Positions 26,005 through 35,531 are shown, counted from the stretch's first letter. The stretch is DNA of 64,000 nucleotides from Cognatiyoonia koreensis (GCF_900109295.1 NZ_FOIZ01000001.1:496001-560000); one strand, 5' to 3'. Notes: generated from the letters alone by a model not told the origin. Program-made: numbers and translations.

Positions 26005-26433
26005 TTGAAGGGGCGCTGGCTATATTTAATGCTGCTTGCCGGTGGTGGCGCGATTATTGCCATCGGGCTTGTGTCAGCGCTTATTTTTGACCGACCGACC
26101 CAAATCTTACCATTGGGGTTCGGGTTGGTCGGGCTTGGTCTTCTACTTCAGAATTATTTGCGGGGGCGCTATTGGGTGCCATGCGATGCGACTGTCGAAG
26201 AATACGAAAGCGGTGATCCGCCAACGCTTCGATTAATGTATACTTACAAAGGGTTGCGCTACAATGCAGTGATAAACGAAACCACAATGAAAAGTGAAGG
26301 AAGCAAGTACCCATTGATGATCGATCCCGACGATCCTTCGCGCTACGCCTCAGATTCTTGGGAGGGCCCATTCATCGGGTTGGTTTTCTTCTTGTCAGGC
26401 ACTGCTATCTTTGTATCTAGTCAAATTTTTTAG
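26005..26433 (+). CDS. DUF3592-like membrane protein
   Basis: A 142-residue protein with an N-terminal membrane segment pair (LYLMLLAGGGAIIAIGLVSAL and LPLGFGLVGLGLLLQNYL), a central soluble stretch (VPCDATVEEYESGDPPTLRL, then MYTYKGLRYNAVINETT) and a C-terminal helix (FIGLVFFLSGTAIFVSS). The arrangement matches DUF3592-type proteins. Function unknown. The start is uncertain: TTG at 26005, or the ATG at 26029 after eight residues. It lies 9 nt after rpoD. Base composition here is lower in G+C than rpoD. Confidence 0.65.
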   Translation: MKGRWLYLMLLAGGGAIIAIGLVSALIFDRPTQILPLGFGLVGLGLLLQNYLRGRYWVPCDATVEEYESGDPPTLRLMYTYKGLRYNAVINETTMKSEGSKYPLMIDPDDPSRYASDSWEGPFIGLVFFLSGTAIFVSSQIF

Positions 26434-26463
26434 CAAGAAGAGCCAATTGTAAGGGGGACTAGG

Positions 26464-26742
26464 ATGGGCATTCTTTCAAAACTCTTCGGGGGTGGCCCGA
26501 AAACACCTCACGCTGCCGCACAAGAAACCTACAAAGACTTCACAATCACACCCGCCCCGATGAAAGAACCCGGCGGCTATCGGATTGGGGCAACGATTAC
26601 CAAAACTGTCGATGGTGCCGCGCAGACCCATCAATTGATCCGCGCAGACACCATCAACGATTACGACGAAGCTGTCGCGACCTGTGTGCGTAAATCAAAG
26701 CAGATGATCGACGAACAGGGCGACAAGCTGTTCAGCCGCTGA
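26464..26742 (+). CDS. HlyU family protein
   Basis: A 92-residue protein with MGILSKLFGGG at the N-terminus and a compact domain containing YKDFTITPAPMKEPGGYRI and TINDYDEAVATCVRKSKQMID. This matches the alphaproteobacterial HlyU family, named after a Vibrio regulator of haemolysin but without any clear DNA-binding motif; the regulatory role is uncertain. An AAGGGGGAC-like Shine-Dalgarno precedes the ATG. It is convergent with the SDR gene and shares no base of overlap. Confidence 0.8.
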   Translation: MGILSKLFGGGPKTPHAAAQETYKDFTITPAPMKEPGGYRIGATITKTVDGAAQTHQLIRADTINDYDEAVATCVRKSKQMIDEQGDKLFSR

Positions 26743-27417
26743 TCACTCGCGCGGCATCAGAAAGATTTCACGGATGTTGTTGCGCTCTGGCGCATCCAGT
26801 GCGTGCATGACCGCATTTGCAACGTCTTCGGCTTCCAGTTTGCCGGGCTTTGGCTCATCAAAGAATTCTGTATTCACCATGCCGGGGGCGACGACGGTGC
26901 AGCGCCCGCCCCATTCTTTCATTTCTTGCGCAAGATTCCCGCCAAAGCCGTGGACGAACCATTTGGTGGCTCCGTAGACAGACCCGGATAGGTGGATACG
27001 GCCCGCGGCTGATCCTGTCAGCACAATGTGTCCCTTGCTGTCTTTCAGATGCGGCAGGGTCGCCTTGACCGTCTTGAGCAAACCCATGACGTTTAGATCA
27101 ACGACCTTTTCCCATTCGTCCAGATCACCTTCTTCAGCCCCCGGATTGTCTACGCCCATCCCCGCATTGGCAAAGGCGGCGTCTATCGATCCATAGGCTT
27201 CCTTCAGCTTTTCGATGGCGCGCAGTTGCGCGCTGTAATCAGTTGCATCGCCGGGAAGCGCAATCGCCGCATCGCCTAGGTTGTCAGCGAGTTCTTTCAC
27301 CTTGTCAGCACTGCGGGCAAACAGACCGACGTTCCATCCGGACTTCACTGCGGCATGTGCTGTGGCCGCCCCGATCCCGCTTGATGCACCCGTGATGAAC
27401 AATGTCTTGCTGGCCAT
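26743..27417 (-). CDS. Short-chain dehydrogenase/reductase (SDR)
   Basis: A 224-residue classical SDR. The cofactor motif TGASSGIG is near residues 8-15, followed by DLNVMGLLKT and the catalytic pattern with a serine (LTGSAAGR) and YGATK (Tyr and Lys). Substrate is unknown; the family reduces diverse ketones and hydroxy compounds with NAD(P)H. The ATG at 27417 has AAAGGA at about 8 nt; the open frame upstream lacks similarity. It is divergent from the secreted-protein gene at 27599. Confidence 0.92.
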   Translation of the reverse strand: MASKTLFITGASSGIGAATAHAAVKSGWNVGLFARSADKVKELADNLGDAAIALPGDATDYSAQLRAIEKLKEAYGSIDAAFANAGMGVDNPGAEEGDLDEWEKVVDLNVMGLLKTVKATLPHLKDSKGHIVLTGSAAGRIHLSGSVYGATKWFVHGFGGNLAQEMKEWGGRCTVVAPGMVNTEFFDEPKPGKLEAEDVANAVMHALDAPERNNIREIFLMPRE

Positions 27418-27598
27418 GATGATTTCCTTTCGCTCTGGCGTAATGCGCAAGGGAACCGATCGCGTTCAGCTTTGTTCCGTCCTGTAACAATCCATCACAC
27501 CACGCTCATGTGCGAAAACGAACACGTGAGAAGCGGTTTCACATGGTTGCCTTGCGGCAGGGCGCGGGCCACATCAAAGGGATACAAAGGAAATGCAC

Positions 27599-27868
27599 AT
27601 GACCAGACTCCGTATGACATTTGCGATCGCGACACTTACAGTGTCGCTTGCTCCGGCCGCTCAGGCCTATGCTGTCGGGCCGGAAACGACAGACATGGAA
27701 ATTTCGGTGGTCGAGCGGATCAACGTTCTCATGGGCGCGACGGCGGACCATCAGGACGGTATATGCGCGTTGAGCGTGACACCGGTCTTGGCCACGGCGT
27801 TGGGCTTGTCGATGCCGCTCGAAGCGCGAGAGAGCGAAGGCGAATTCGCCACTTGCGAAGCAGAGTAA
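27599..27868 (+). CDS. Small secreted protein
   Basis: An 89-residue protein with a signal peptide: MTRLRMTFAIATLTVSLAP, then the AAQA cleavage-type sequence. The mature part has one cysteine pair (GICALS ... ATCEAE) and no recognised domain. The ATG at 27599 is preferred over the one at 27593 because AAAGG lies 8 nt upstream of it. YjbQ follows 19 nt later, so they may be cotranscribed; no shared function is evident. Confidence 0.65.
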   Translation: MTRLRMTFAIATLTVSLAPAAQAYAVGPETTDMEISVVERINVLMGATADHQDGICALSVTPVLATALGLSMPLEARESEGEFATCEAE

Positions 27869-27887
27869 GCCTGCCCATTCTACAGGG

Positions 27888-28298
27888 ATGCAGACCACGT
27901 TCACGGTTCCGACAGACGGTCCCGGCCTTTATGAATTTACAGCCCAAGTTGCACAGTGGGTATCGGGGTCCGGCCTGCTGACATTGTTTGTGCAGCACAC
28001 CTCTTGTTCTATCGTGATTCAGGAAAACGCAGATCCTGAGGTCCAGACCGATCTGCAAAATTTCTTTGCACGGCTGGTGCCGCCGACAACCGACCCTGCA
28101 ATGCGCTATCTAACGCACACTTATGAAGGTCCAGATGACATGCCGGCCCATATCAAGGCGGCAATGATGCCAACCAGCTTGTCAATTCCTGTTCAGAATG
28201 GCGAGTTGCTGCTTGGAACTTGGCAAGGGATTTACCTTTTCGAACATCGTGACCGTCCGCACCACAGGTGCGTTGTGGCGCACATGGCTGGTGACTAA
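27888..28298 (+). CDS. YjbQ family (UPF0047) protein
   Basis: A 136-residue protein of the YjbQ/UPF0047 family, with FVQHTSCSIVIQENADPEV and the C-terminal GTWQGIYLFEHR. E. coli YjbQ shows weak thiamine-phosphate synthase activity in vitro, hence the database name 'secondary thiamine-phosphate synthase'; the physiological role is unsettled. Conserved histidines are present near residues 37 and 119. The gene has an ACAGGG-like site before the ATG. It lies upstream of the nrdR leader, with 221 nt between. Confidence 0.88.
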   Translation: MQTTFTVPTDGPGLYEFTAQVAQWVSGSGLLTLFVQHTSCSIVIQENADPEVQTDLQNFFARLVPPTTDPAMRYLTHTYEGPDDMPAHIKAAMMPTSLSIPVQNGELLLGTWQGIYLFEHRDRPHHRCVVAHMAGD

Positions 28299-28430
28299 AC
28301 CGACAATGGCCCTTTTGCGCAGGGGAATGGACGCGTCTCCAAGGACGGATCAGATCAGCCTCAAGCATGATCGCCGCTCTCAGACATTGCACCCGAGTCC
28401 CTGACGCCACACCATTTGGTAGCGAACGAA

Positions 28431-28495
28431 AGGCACTACCCAAATTGTGCGCAGGCTCCTATAGTGCCTGTGGATAACTTGGGAGCATACCCAAG
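28431..28495. promoter_or_regulatory. Two inverted repeats in the nrdR leader
   Basis: First repeat: AGGCACTA (28431-28438) pairs exactly with TAGTGCCT (28462-28469) across 23 nt. Second repeat: CTTGGG (28478-28483) with CCCAAG (28490-28495), loop of 6. Neither is followed by a T-run, so neither is a standard terminator. They do not match the NrdR box consensus. They may be operator or leader structures for nrdR-ribD. Confidence 0.4.
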
Positions 28496-28519
28496 ACGGG
28501 ATACGAAGAGGACAGGACT

Positions 28520-28987
28520 ATGCGTTGCCCATTCTGCGGAAACGTCGACACACAAGTGAAAGACTCACGGCCGGCCGAAGATCATGTTGCAATCCGTCGC
28601 CGCCGTTTCTGCCCGGCCTGCGGTGGCCGTTTCACGACTTACGAACGCGTGCAATTGCGTGATCTGGTTGTCATAAAATCAAACGGACGGCGTGAAGATT
28701 TCGACCGTGACAAGTTGGAACGTTCGATCCGTATTTCGCTTCAGAAACGTCCTGTTGAACCCGAACGGATGGACCAGATGATTTCCGGGATCGTGCGGCG
28801 CCTTGAAAGTATGGGTGAAACCGACATTCCGTCCACTACAATCGGTGAGATCGTGATGGAAAGCCTCGCCCGGATCGACACTGTGGCTTACGTGCGCTTT
28901 GCCAGTGTCTACAAGAATTTCCAGGCGGCCGACGATTTCGACAAATTCGTCAGCGAATTGCGGCCCGATACCAAAACTGAAACGTGA
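28520..28987 (+). CDS. nrdR: Transcriptional regulator NrdR
   Basis: A 155-residue repressor of ribonucleotide reductase genes. The N-terminal zinc ribbon has C3, C6, C31 and C34 (CPFC...CPAC), followed by an ATP-cone domain ([19 protein letters not shown]) that senses dATP/ATP. Length is usual. The ribD start overlaps its stop as GTGA. Association of nrdR with ribD is widespread in proteobacteria. No target nrd gene lies in this window. Confidence 0.97.
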   Translation: MRCPFCGNVDTQVKDSRPAEDHVAIRRRRFCPACGGRFTTYERVQLRDLVVIKSNGRREDFDRDKLERSIRISLQKRPVEPERMDQMISGIVRRLESMGETDIPSTTIGEIVMESLARIDTVAYVRFASVYKNFQAADDFDKFVSELRPDTKTET

Positions 28988-30060
28988 GTGATGCCCGCTT
29001 TATGGCGCTCGCCCTGTCGTTGGGGCGGCGCGGCATGGGGCGGGTCTGGCCGAACCCGGCAGTCGGATGTGTTCTCGTGCGCGACGGTGTCGTGCTCGGA
29101 CGCGGTTGGACTGGTGATGGTGGCCGCCCGCATGCGGAAACGATCGCGCTTTCCCAGGCCGGCAATGCAAAGGAAGCGACAGCCTATGTCACCCTTGAAC
29201 CCTGTGCCCATCACGGCAAAACCCCACCTTGCGCGCAGGCTCTGATCGACGCGGGCGTCGCGCGCGTGGTCATTGCGACAGGTGATCCGGACCCGCGGGT
29301 TGCGGGCAAAGGTATTGCGATGCTGGGCTCAGCTGGTATCCCGGTCGACATCGGCTGTCGCAAGGCCGAAGCGGATTTGGATCATCAGGGATTCTTCCAG
29401 AAGGTTACACAGCAGCGCCCTTTCTTGACCCTTAAACTGGCCAGTACGTTGGACGGCCGTATCGCCACACATCAGGGCCATTCCCAGTGGATCACCAGCG
29501 CGCAGTCGCGCCGTGTCGTCCATGCAATGCGTGCGCGGCACGATGCCGTGATGGTGGGTGCGGGCACGGTAGAAGCGGATGACCCGATGCTGAATGTGCG
29601 CGGCATGGGGACGGTTCCCCAGCCGGTCCGCATCGTGCTGTCAGGCAAACTTGACCTGCGGAACGGGTTGCACATTGCGGCAACTGCCCGCGAGCAGCCG
29701 GTCTGGCTGTTCCATCGCCCGGATGTGGACCCGCTGCGCTGGCAAAACCGTGGAGCGGACACCTTTGCACAAGACCCGAAAGACTTGAGGGCCGTCATGG
29801 TGGCGCTTGCAGAGAGTGGAATAACGCGTGTCTTTTGCGAAGGCGGCGGCACGTTGGGCGCATCGCTCTTGCAGGCGGGGCTGGTGGACGAACTCGTCGT
29901 GTTCACTGCCGGCTGTGCCATTGGTGCTGACGGCACGCCGTCATTGCAAGCAATTGGCGTAGACACGATGGATGACGCGCCGCGTTTCGTAAGAACCGGG
30001 ATACAAGCGGTTGGTCCCGACGTGTTGACCTGCTGGCGGCCCGCCACACCAAAGGACTAG
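28984..30060 (+). CDS. ribD: Bifunctional riboflavin deaminase/reductase RibD
   Basis: A 358-residue enzyme performing steps two and three of riboflavin synthesis. The deaminase domain has HAE (residues 50-52) and the zinc cysteines C74 and C83 ([11 protein letters not shown]). The reductase domain follows from about residue 148, with [15 protein letters not shown] and [14 protein letters not shown]. The start is a GTG overlapping the nrdR stop; this is unambiguous from the spacing. Its stop overlaps the convergent kpsC stop by 4 nt. The remaining rib genes are 4.8 kb away past the capsule genes. Confidence 0.97.
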   Translation: MSDARFMALALSLGRRGMGRVWPNPAVGCVLVRDGVVLGRGWTGDGGRPHAETIALSQAGNAKEATAYVTLEPCAHHGKTPPCAQALIDAGVARVVIATGDPDPRVAGKGIAMLGSAGIPVDIGCRKAEADLDHQGFFQKVTQQRPFLTLKLASTLDGRIATHQGHSQWITSAQSRRVVHAMRARHDAVMVGAGTVEADDPMLNVRGMGTVPQPVRIVLSGKLDLRNGLHIAATAREQPVWLFHRPDVDPLRWQNRGADTFAQDPKDLRAVMVALAESGITRVFCEGGGTLGASLLQAGLVDELVVFTAGCAIGADGTPSLQAIGVDTMDDAPRFVRTGIQAVGPDVLTCWRPATPKD

Positions 30061-32063
30061 CGACGCCAAAGATAAGCGTAACTTGCAAACAGTCCCTGCA
30101 GTTTCGCCAAAGTCCGATTTCCTGCGCCGGGTTTGGGCAGATCGTCGTCAGCAAGACGATCAACGGCGACTTCGGGCGGGCAGGGCATCTGGGTCACCGG
30201 ATCGAAGTAACGCGGATAGTCAATCAGCACGGCATGGGCCAGCGCGGTCAGATCGGGCGTCGCAACGCGGCGTGTCACTGGCATGGCGCGATCGTCCGTC
30301 AAGCCCCAGCCCGCATAGAACGGCGTGCCGAAACAGGTGACTTTCTTCCCGCGCAGCAAGGCTTCAAATCCGATGAGCGACGTCATCGTCCAGACTTCGT
30401 CTACGGCATCGATTGCCGTGATCGCGTCCGTTTGGGTCAGAACGACATCCGCGATCTCTGCAGCATGGGGTACATCACCATCCCGTAGACCGGCCTCGAC
30501 ATCTGGATGCGGCTTGTAGACCAGCACGGCCGCAGGATTTGCCGCGCGGACAGCGTCGAGCAAGGCAGCATTGGTCGTAATATCGCTGCATCCTTTTAAA
30601 ATCGAGGCATCATCTTCGACCTGACCTGGCACTAGGATGCGGCGGCCCATCGGCAAAGACAGGTTTCGAGTTTCGCCAACATTGTATTTCGATAGCCGCG
30701 CGTTGCTGAGCTTGCGCACCAGCTTCTCTGCCCGCAGCCGTGCACTATTCGGTAAAGTGACCGACGCTTCAATCAAACGTTCCAGGCGGCTTTCGTGCGA
30801 CGGGTCGTAGTAGATCCCGAGATCATCAAGGACGAGTGAGAGCGGCGCAATCAGATCGGCCCCAAGCCCGCGTGAGCGGATGAAACCGTCTTCAAGCCGC
30901 AAGGCATTGCCGATGTCCATCGCCTTGCTGGCCCAGATCATCATTCGTCTGCCGTCTTTCTGATGCTCTCCGAATACGACTTTTTTGACGCTGCCAAAGA
31001 AAGCCTGCAGGTGACGCCGCTTCCAAAGCGACATTTCAGCGGCGACCAAGCCCTGATGATCGTCGCGCCATGCCCGTGCCTGTGCCCAAAGCGTGGCAAT
31101 CACATCTTCAAGCTGGCAAAGCCGGTCGCGATACGGATCGTACCAGACCGGATACAGGATCATTGCCGCCGCAAATAGCTGCGCCCGGGTCAATTTGCGC
31201 TGCCGGCGGTCAAGTGGCTTGCGATCGTCACTAAGCCCCCAACCGATGTAGAACGGCTGCCCGAAAACGACCGGCTTATGCCCCATGAGGATCGCTTCAA
31301 AGCCCATCTGAGAGGAGACGGTGTAAACCGCGATGGCCCCTTCGAGCAATGTATAGGGTGATATCGCGTCGACCATCAGGCTGATGCGATCGGTGCAATC
31401 GGTATCCTTGAAATACCCTTCGCGGTGTCCCGCGCGCGTTTCGGGATGTGTCTTGATGATAATGCGCGCAGAAGGATGTTCCGACTGCGCGTAATAGAGC
31501 ATTTCCTTGAACGTATTGCTGTCACAACCGCTGGCCTTGATGCTGGCGTCGCCGCGGGTCTGGTCGATCACGACTACATAGCCGGGGGCAGGGGCCGGCA
31601 CCGTGGGGTCAAAGGCGTTGTATTTCGACAGGTGGAGCCGTTGCAAATCTGCGATGGCGTCTTTGGCGCGGTTCAGCAGTGCTGTGTCATCCAGCGGGTG
31701 TTCGGCCAGAAGTTGTTCAAGGTCTGATCTTGTTCCGGGGTCGAAATGCACACCGTTCTTGTCGATATGCAGGCCCAGTGGGGCATCACCGTCCCGTCCT
31801 GTCAGGACAGAGCGCAGAAAAGCGTCCTCGACTCTGATGATCGGTGCGTCGGTCTTTTCGGCAACCATTTCGCCACGCGGGGCGGTTGGGGAATGGCCCC
31901 AAACGCCGATGGCATCACCGTCACCGGGCTTGCCCAAACGGATATCGTAACCCGCGAGCGTCAGGACGCGGCGGATCCGTTTTTGCGTCAGAAATCCGCC
32001 GTTATAAACGTAAAGCCGCCGCAGAGTGTCCCCTGCGACGGCTGATGTCGGGTTGTCGCCCAC
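30057..32063 (-). CDS. kpsC: Capsular polysaccharide transferase KpsC
   Basis: A 668-residue protein with two homologous halves, as in KpsC, which builds the poly-beta-Kdo linker on phosphatidylglycerol for group 2 capsules. Matching motifs are GWGLSDDRKPLDRRQRKL near residue 275 and GWGLTDDRAMPVTRRV near residue 585. The first half also has IIIKTHPETRAGHREG, the second VYKPHPDVEAGLRDG. The start is GTG at 32063. It is 3 nt downstream of the exporter gene's stop, so these are cotranscribed. It is convergent with ribD. Confidence 0.9.
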   Translation of the reverse strand: MGDNPTSAVAGDTLRRLYVYNGGFLTQKRIRRVLTLAGYDIRLGKPGDGDAIGVWGHSPTAPRGEMVAEKTDAPIIRVEDAFLRSVLTGRDGDAPLGLHIDKNGVHFDPGTRSDLEQLLAEHPLDDTALLNRAKDAIADLQRLHLSKYNAFDPTVPAPAPGYVVVIDQTRGDASIKASGCDSNTFKEMLYYAQSEHPSARIIIKTHPETRAGHREGYFKDTDCTDRISLMVDAISPYTLLEGAIAVYTVSSQMGFEAILMGHKPVVFGQPFYIGWGLSDDRKPLDRRQRKLTRAQLFAAAMILYPVWYDPYRDRLCQLEDVIATLWAQARAWRDDHQGLVAAEMSLWKRRHLQAFFGSVKKVVFGEHQKDGRRMMIWASKAMDIGNALRLEDGFIRSRGLGADLIAPLSLVLDDLGIYYDPSHESRLERLIEASVTLPNSARLRAEKLVRKLSNARLSKYNVGETRNLSLPMGRRILVPGQVEDDASILKGCSDITTNAALLDAVRAANPAAVLVYKPHPDVEAGLRDGDVPHAAEIADVVLTQTDAITAIDAVDEVWTMTSLIGFEALLRGKKVTCFGTPFYAGWGLTDDRAMPVTRRVATPDLTALAHAVLIDYPRYFDPVTQMPCPPEVAVDRLADDDLPKPGAGNRTLAKLQGLFASYAYLWRR

Positions 32064-32066
32064 AGG

Positions 32067-33197
32067 TTATTGCACGATGTTGTTGACGCCAGCAGCGGCG
32101 GACAATGTGCCTGTGATCGCGGAAATCGTCTTGTTGAACTGTGTGAACGGCGCTTCGGTCACATAGACAGTGTCCTGATCGCGGATCGCGAAGTCACGCG
32201 CCATGAAGACGCCGTTCGGCCGTGTCAGATCAAGGACATACACAATTCGCTGTGTACCGATGATGTCATCACGGCCCAGCAGCTGACGCGCAATGGCTTC
32301 AGGCTCGTTGCGGAAGACAAAGACACCGGTTGGATCGGCGAGGTTTGTGTTCAGACCGCCGACCTGTGCAATGGCTTCGATGGCGCTGATTGCCTGGCTT
32401 TCGAACTGCACGCGGTCCTGCGCCCCTGTCGCACCCAAGGCCGTAAAGTAGCGCGTTGATTCTTCAACGAAAATACGGTCGCCGCCGCGCAGGGCAATAT
32501 CGTGACCCGGATGATCGTAAAGATCTTCAAACCAGATCGAGCCGGAATGATTGCCGCGCACTACTGTGACTTTGGCGATTTCAGGTGAAACGCCCACGCC
32601 GCCAGCGGCTGCCAGCATAGAGGCCAGTGTGCGCGTCGGACGTTCAATCGGATAGACACCTTGGGCGTTCACGCCACCAACGATGGATACCGTGGCACCG
32701 TCACCGGCAAGGCGGCGCACCTGCACCTGCGGTTCCGGTGTCTGCTCCCCCAGCTTTTCGCTGATGATACGGCGGATCGTTTCGGGTGAATTGCCGGCTG
32801 CGCGGATGCGGCCTGCATAAGGCACGAAGATAAATCCAGAGCCGTCGACCTGCACTTCTTCAAGAACCGTGGCGTTCTGTCCCGTCGGCACCAGAAGCCC
32901 GTCGTCGACGTTCTCCCAGATGGTCAGGCCCAGCACATCGCCAGCATTGATCGTGTCAGAGCCAACAATACCTGCGTTGCGGAAACCCGCGGCAAAGCCA
33001 AGCGCCGGCGTGATAGATGCGATCCGGTTTACACGATCATCAACTGTCAGGACGAATGCATCGCCTTGCTCCATCACGGAGCCAGAGAAAATGTCGGATT
33101 TGTTCGGCCCGGAAGAGGGCAAACCACACGCGGCCGTCAGGCCAAGGGTCACCACAAGGGCCGCGCCTTTTGCAAAGCGCAATGTCAGGGTTATCAC
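32067..33197 (-). CDS. Polysaccharide export outer-membrane lipoprotein (Wza/KpsD type)
   Basis: A 376-residue OPX protein forming the outer-membrane exit for capsule. The N-terminus ends LTAACG, a lipobox. Then come the export domain (INAGDVLGLTIWE and VQVDGSGFIFVPYAGRIRA) and SLBB-type repeats with VSIVGGVNAQGVYPIE. The start is GTG at 33197, with GAGGAG about 10 nt upstream. It is the first gene of the kpsC pair and probably works with kpsS upstream; no kpsM/T/E transporter genes are in this window. Confidence 0.92.
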   Translation of the reverse strand: MITLTLRFAKGAALVVTLGLTAACGLPSSGPNKSDIFSGSVMEQGDAFVLTVDDRVNRIASITPALGFAAGFRNAGIVGSDTINAGDVLGLTIWENVDDGLLVPTGQNATVLEEVQVDGSGFIFVPYAGRIRAAGNSPETIRRIISEKLGEQTPEPQVQVRRLAGDGATVSIVGGVNAQGVYPIERPTRTLASMLAAAGGVGVSPEIAKVTVVRGNHSGSIWFEDLYDHPGHDIALRGGDRIFVEESTRYFTALGATGAQDRVQFESQAISAIEAIAQVGGLNTNLADPTGVFVFRNEPEAIARQLLGRDDIIGTQRIVYVLDLTRPNGVFMARDFAIRDQDTVYVTEAPFTQFNKTISAITGTLSAAAGVNNIVQ

Positions 33198-33459
33198 TGC
33201 TCGGTCTCCTCGACCTGTTATTATTCTGCCTCAGGTTTTTCTTTTAAACTACGGGAATCCGGTCACTAAAGCGAGGACTCCGTCCCATTGGTTCGGAAAT
33301 GGGGACAATGGGTGTTGCGGGTTTGCAAACCGGCGCTAGGGATAGTGGTCGGTGATTTACACGCACGCAAGGTGGTGTAGGTGGACAGTCAAGCACGTCA
33401 ACAATCGCGTTGGGGGTTGGCAGGATGCCAGGTCACAATTGGGGGCGCAGGTGCGCCAC

Positions 33460-34746
33460 CTAGTTCACGACCTTCAGGGGCTGGCGTGGCGGCACCTTGC
33501 CCGCAGCCAATGCGTCATAGGGGTCTTCGTCGGCAAGCATCATGTCGACCACTTGCCGCATCAACTGTCGCCGTCCGCGTGCAGCATAAAAGCCACCGGG
33601 CACTTGCGATGTTTCAAGCAGGAAGCGACGATAGTCTTTGTAGGCTCGGCTGTCAGGACGCGAAGGATTGGCGAAGAATTCAGTCAGCGGTTGCTCGGAC
33701 ACGAATTCCGGTTTGGAATAGACCGCCTTGCCGAACACTTTCAATGGGATGCCGCGCCAGAGTACCTGTTGTCCGGCGGTGGAATTGACCGTCACGGCCG
33801 TGCGCGCGTGATCGAGAAGACGCGCAAGTTTGCCACCGCGCACGTAATGGACGCGATCCGAAACGCCATGTTTCTTGGCATGTTCGCGAATGATCTGCCG
33901 CACAGGGCTACGCCCGTTTTCCAAAGGATGTGCCTTGAAGACAAGATGGTGATGGCGTGGTGGGCCATTGGCGAACCCTTCCATCACGACTTCGATGAAT
34001 TCGCCCATGCGGGTGAAAGGGGAGTGCATCTGGAAGCTGCTGTCATGTTCCAGCTGCATCAGCACCAGATGATAAGGAAAGCCGCCGTGCCGGATGCGCC
34101 ATTGCGCAATCATGCGGTCAAGTGAGATGAAGGGCATCAGCAACAGGCGTTTCGTGTAAAGCCAGGCTTCGACGGCGACGGGCAATTCGCGGTGGCGTAT
34201 GAAGTTGCGGTAATCACGGTTCCGGAACATGACGAACCAATGATAAAGTGCGCCATAGAAGACATGGTGGCGCATGTCACCCCAATGGGCAGGTGGTGTC
34301 GGCACTTCAAGATCGGAAAGCGCGAGCGCTTTTTGCATGTCTGTGATTGATAGGTCCATCAAGCGCGAGTTGCCGTTGGTACCACCGCGTTCGTAGGTGA
34401 CCCAGAACGGACGCATGTACCCTTCTTCGAAGACGTGAACGCGGATGTTCTTTTGGCGGGCAATATCGATGGCGTCGGCGTGAATCGGCCTTGTGTCACC
34501 GTACAGAACGATATCGGTAACGCCCTGATCCTGTACGATTTCGGCGAAGGTGTCCGGCCAGTCTTCGGCCTTGCCGCGATAGGGGATGTATCCCGGACCG
34601 CCGAACCAGAAGGCGCGATCACCGGCGTTGAACCCGACGCGCGAAACTTGACTGCCAGCGGCCCGCAGCATCTTTGCCAGACGGTGCAGGAACGGCCCGT
34701 GCGGACCTTGCAGAAACAGAAAGTGGCGGATCGTCGGATCGGTCAC
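33460..34746 (-). CDS. kpsS: Capsular polysaccharide transferase KpsS
   Basis: A 428-residue KpsS-type beta-Kdo transferase that adds the first Kdo to phosphatidylglycerol before KpsC extends it. Recognisable are FLFLQGPHGPFLHRLA at the start, YGDTRPIH, VHVFEEGYMRPFWVTYE and VTVNSTAGQQVLWRG, with EEGY in place of the lipid-linked pattern of related enzymes. The start is GTG at 34746. It is 262 nt upstream of the exporter gene and divergent from ribE, so its promoter lies in 34747-34892. Confidence 0.88.
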   Translation of the reverse strand: MTDPTIRHFLFLQGPHGPFLHRLAKMLRAAGSQVSRVGFNAGDRAFWFGGPGYIPYRGKAEDWPDTFAEIVQDQGVTDIVLYGDTRPIHADAIDIARQKNIRVHVFEEGYMRPFWVTYERGGTNGNSRLMDLSITDMQKALALSDLEVPTPPAHWGDMRHHVFYGALYHWFVMFRNRDYRNFIRHRELPVAVEAWLYTKRLLLMPFISLDRMIAQWRIRHGGFPYHLVLMQLEHDSSFQMHSPFTRMGEFIEVVMEGFANGPPRHHHLVFKAHPLENGRSPVRQIIREHAKKHGVSDRVHYVRGGKLARLLDHARTAVTVNSTAGQQVLWRGIPLKVFGKAVYSKPEFVSEQPLTEFFANPSRPDSRAYKDYRRFLLETSQVPGGFYAARGRRQLMRQVVDMMLADEDPYDALAAGKVPPRQPLKVVN

Positions 34747-34892
34747 GAGGAAACAGCTTTCGAGTTAACCATACGTAGTTGGCAGGTCTTGCGGGCAGAA
34801 ATATGGCAGCGTGCGCAGAATGGCGAGTGTCTGTGGCTTGTCTGCCCCGATCTAGCCCGCTACGTCAGGGGTAACTTTGAAAGGATAACGTC

Positions 34893-35489
34893 ATGTTTAC
34901 GGGCATCATCACGGATGTGGGCAAGGTTCTAGAGCTGGAACAGAAAGGCGATCTGCGCGCCCGGATCGGCACCACCTATGATGTTGACGGCATCGATCTT
35001 GGGGCGTCCATCGCCTGCAACGGTGTCTGTCTGACCGTTATCGCACTGGGGCATACACCGCAAAACTGGTTCGATGTCCAGATTTCCGCAGAAACCGTCG
35101 GGGCCACTAATGTTGGGCGCTGGTCGGTCGGCACCCCCTTGAACCTTGAACGCGCATTGAAGGTCGGTGACGAATTGGGTGGCCATATCGTATCGGGCCA
35201 TGTGGACGGTGTGGCCGAGGTCGTGGCGATGCGCGACGAAGGCGACAGTACACGGGTCACTTTCCGCGCCCCCGAACCGCTCGCGCGGTTCATCGCCCCG
35301 AAGGGATCGGTCGCGCTGGATGGGACTTCGCTGACCGTGAATGAAGTGGCAGGGCGTGAATTCGGCATCAATTTCATCCCCCATACAAAGGCGCAGACAA
35401 CGTGGGGCCAGACGCAGGTCGGTGATTTGATCAATCTGGAGATCGACACAATGGCCCGCTATGTTGCGCGCCTGCGCGAATACGCCTGA
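34893..35489 (+). CDS. ribE: Riboflavin synthase
   Basis: A 198-residue enzyme that dismutates two lumazines to riboflavin. Two lumazine-binding repeats are visible: MFTGIITDVGKV...ASIACNGVCLTV, and GGHIVSGHVDGVAEV...GSVALDGTSLTVNEV. The N-terminal MFTGI is diagnostic. The ATG is preceded by GAAAGGA. Length is usual. The following ribB-ribH-nusB run continues the operon, though a 164-nt gap with the repeat intervenes. No FMN riboswitch element is present upstream. Confidence 0.96.
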   Translation: MFTGIITDVGKVLELEQKGDLRARIGTTYDVDGIDLGASIACNGVCLTVIALGHTPQNWFDVQISAETVGATNVGRWSVGTPLNLERALKVGDELGGHIVSGHVDGVAEVVAMRDEGDSTRVTFRAPEPLARFIAPKGSVALDGTSLTVNEVAGREFGINFIPHTKAQTTWGQTQVGDLINLEIDTMARYVARLREYA

Positions 35490-35531
35490 CGCGTCCAGTT
35501 TTTCGTGCGGTCCGCATCTGGGCCGGCCGGG

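Noticed and set aside
27464..27477. GTTC-N6-GTTC upstream of the SDR gene
   Set aside because: Spacing of 6 is not a LexA site, and no repair gene is adjacent.
30057..30060. Overlap of ribD and kpsC stops read as a frameshift
   Set aside because: Both proteins end naturally at full length; it is a convergent 4-bp overlap.
34747..34892. FMN riboswitch before ribE
   Set aside because: None of the conserved RFN helices can be recognised in this leader or in 35490-35653.
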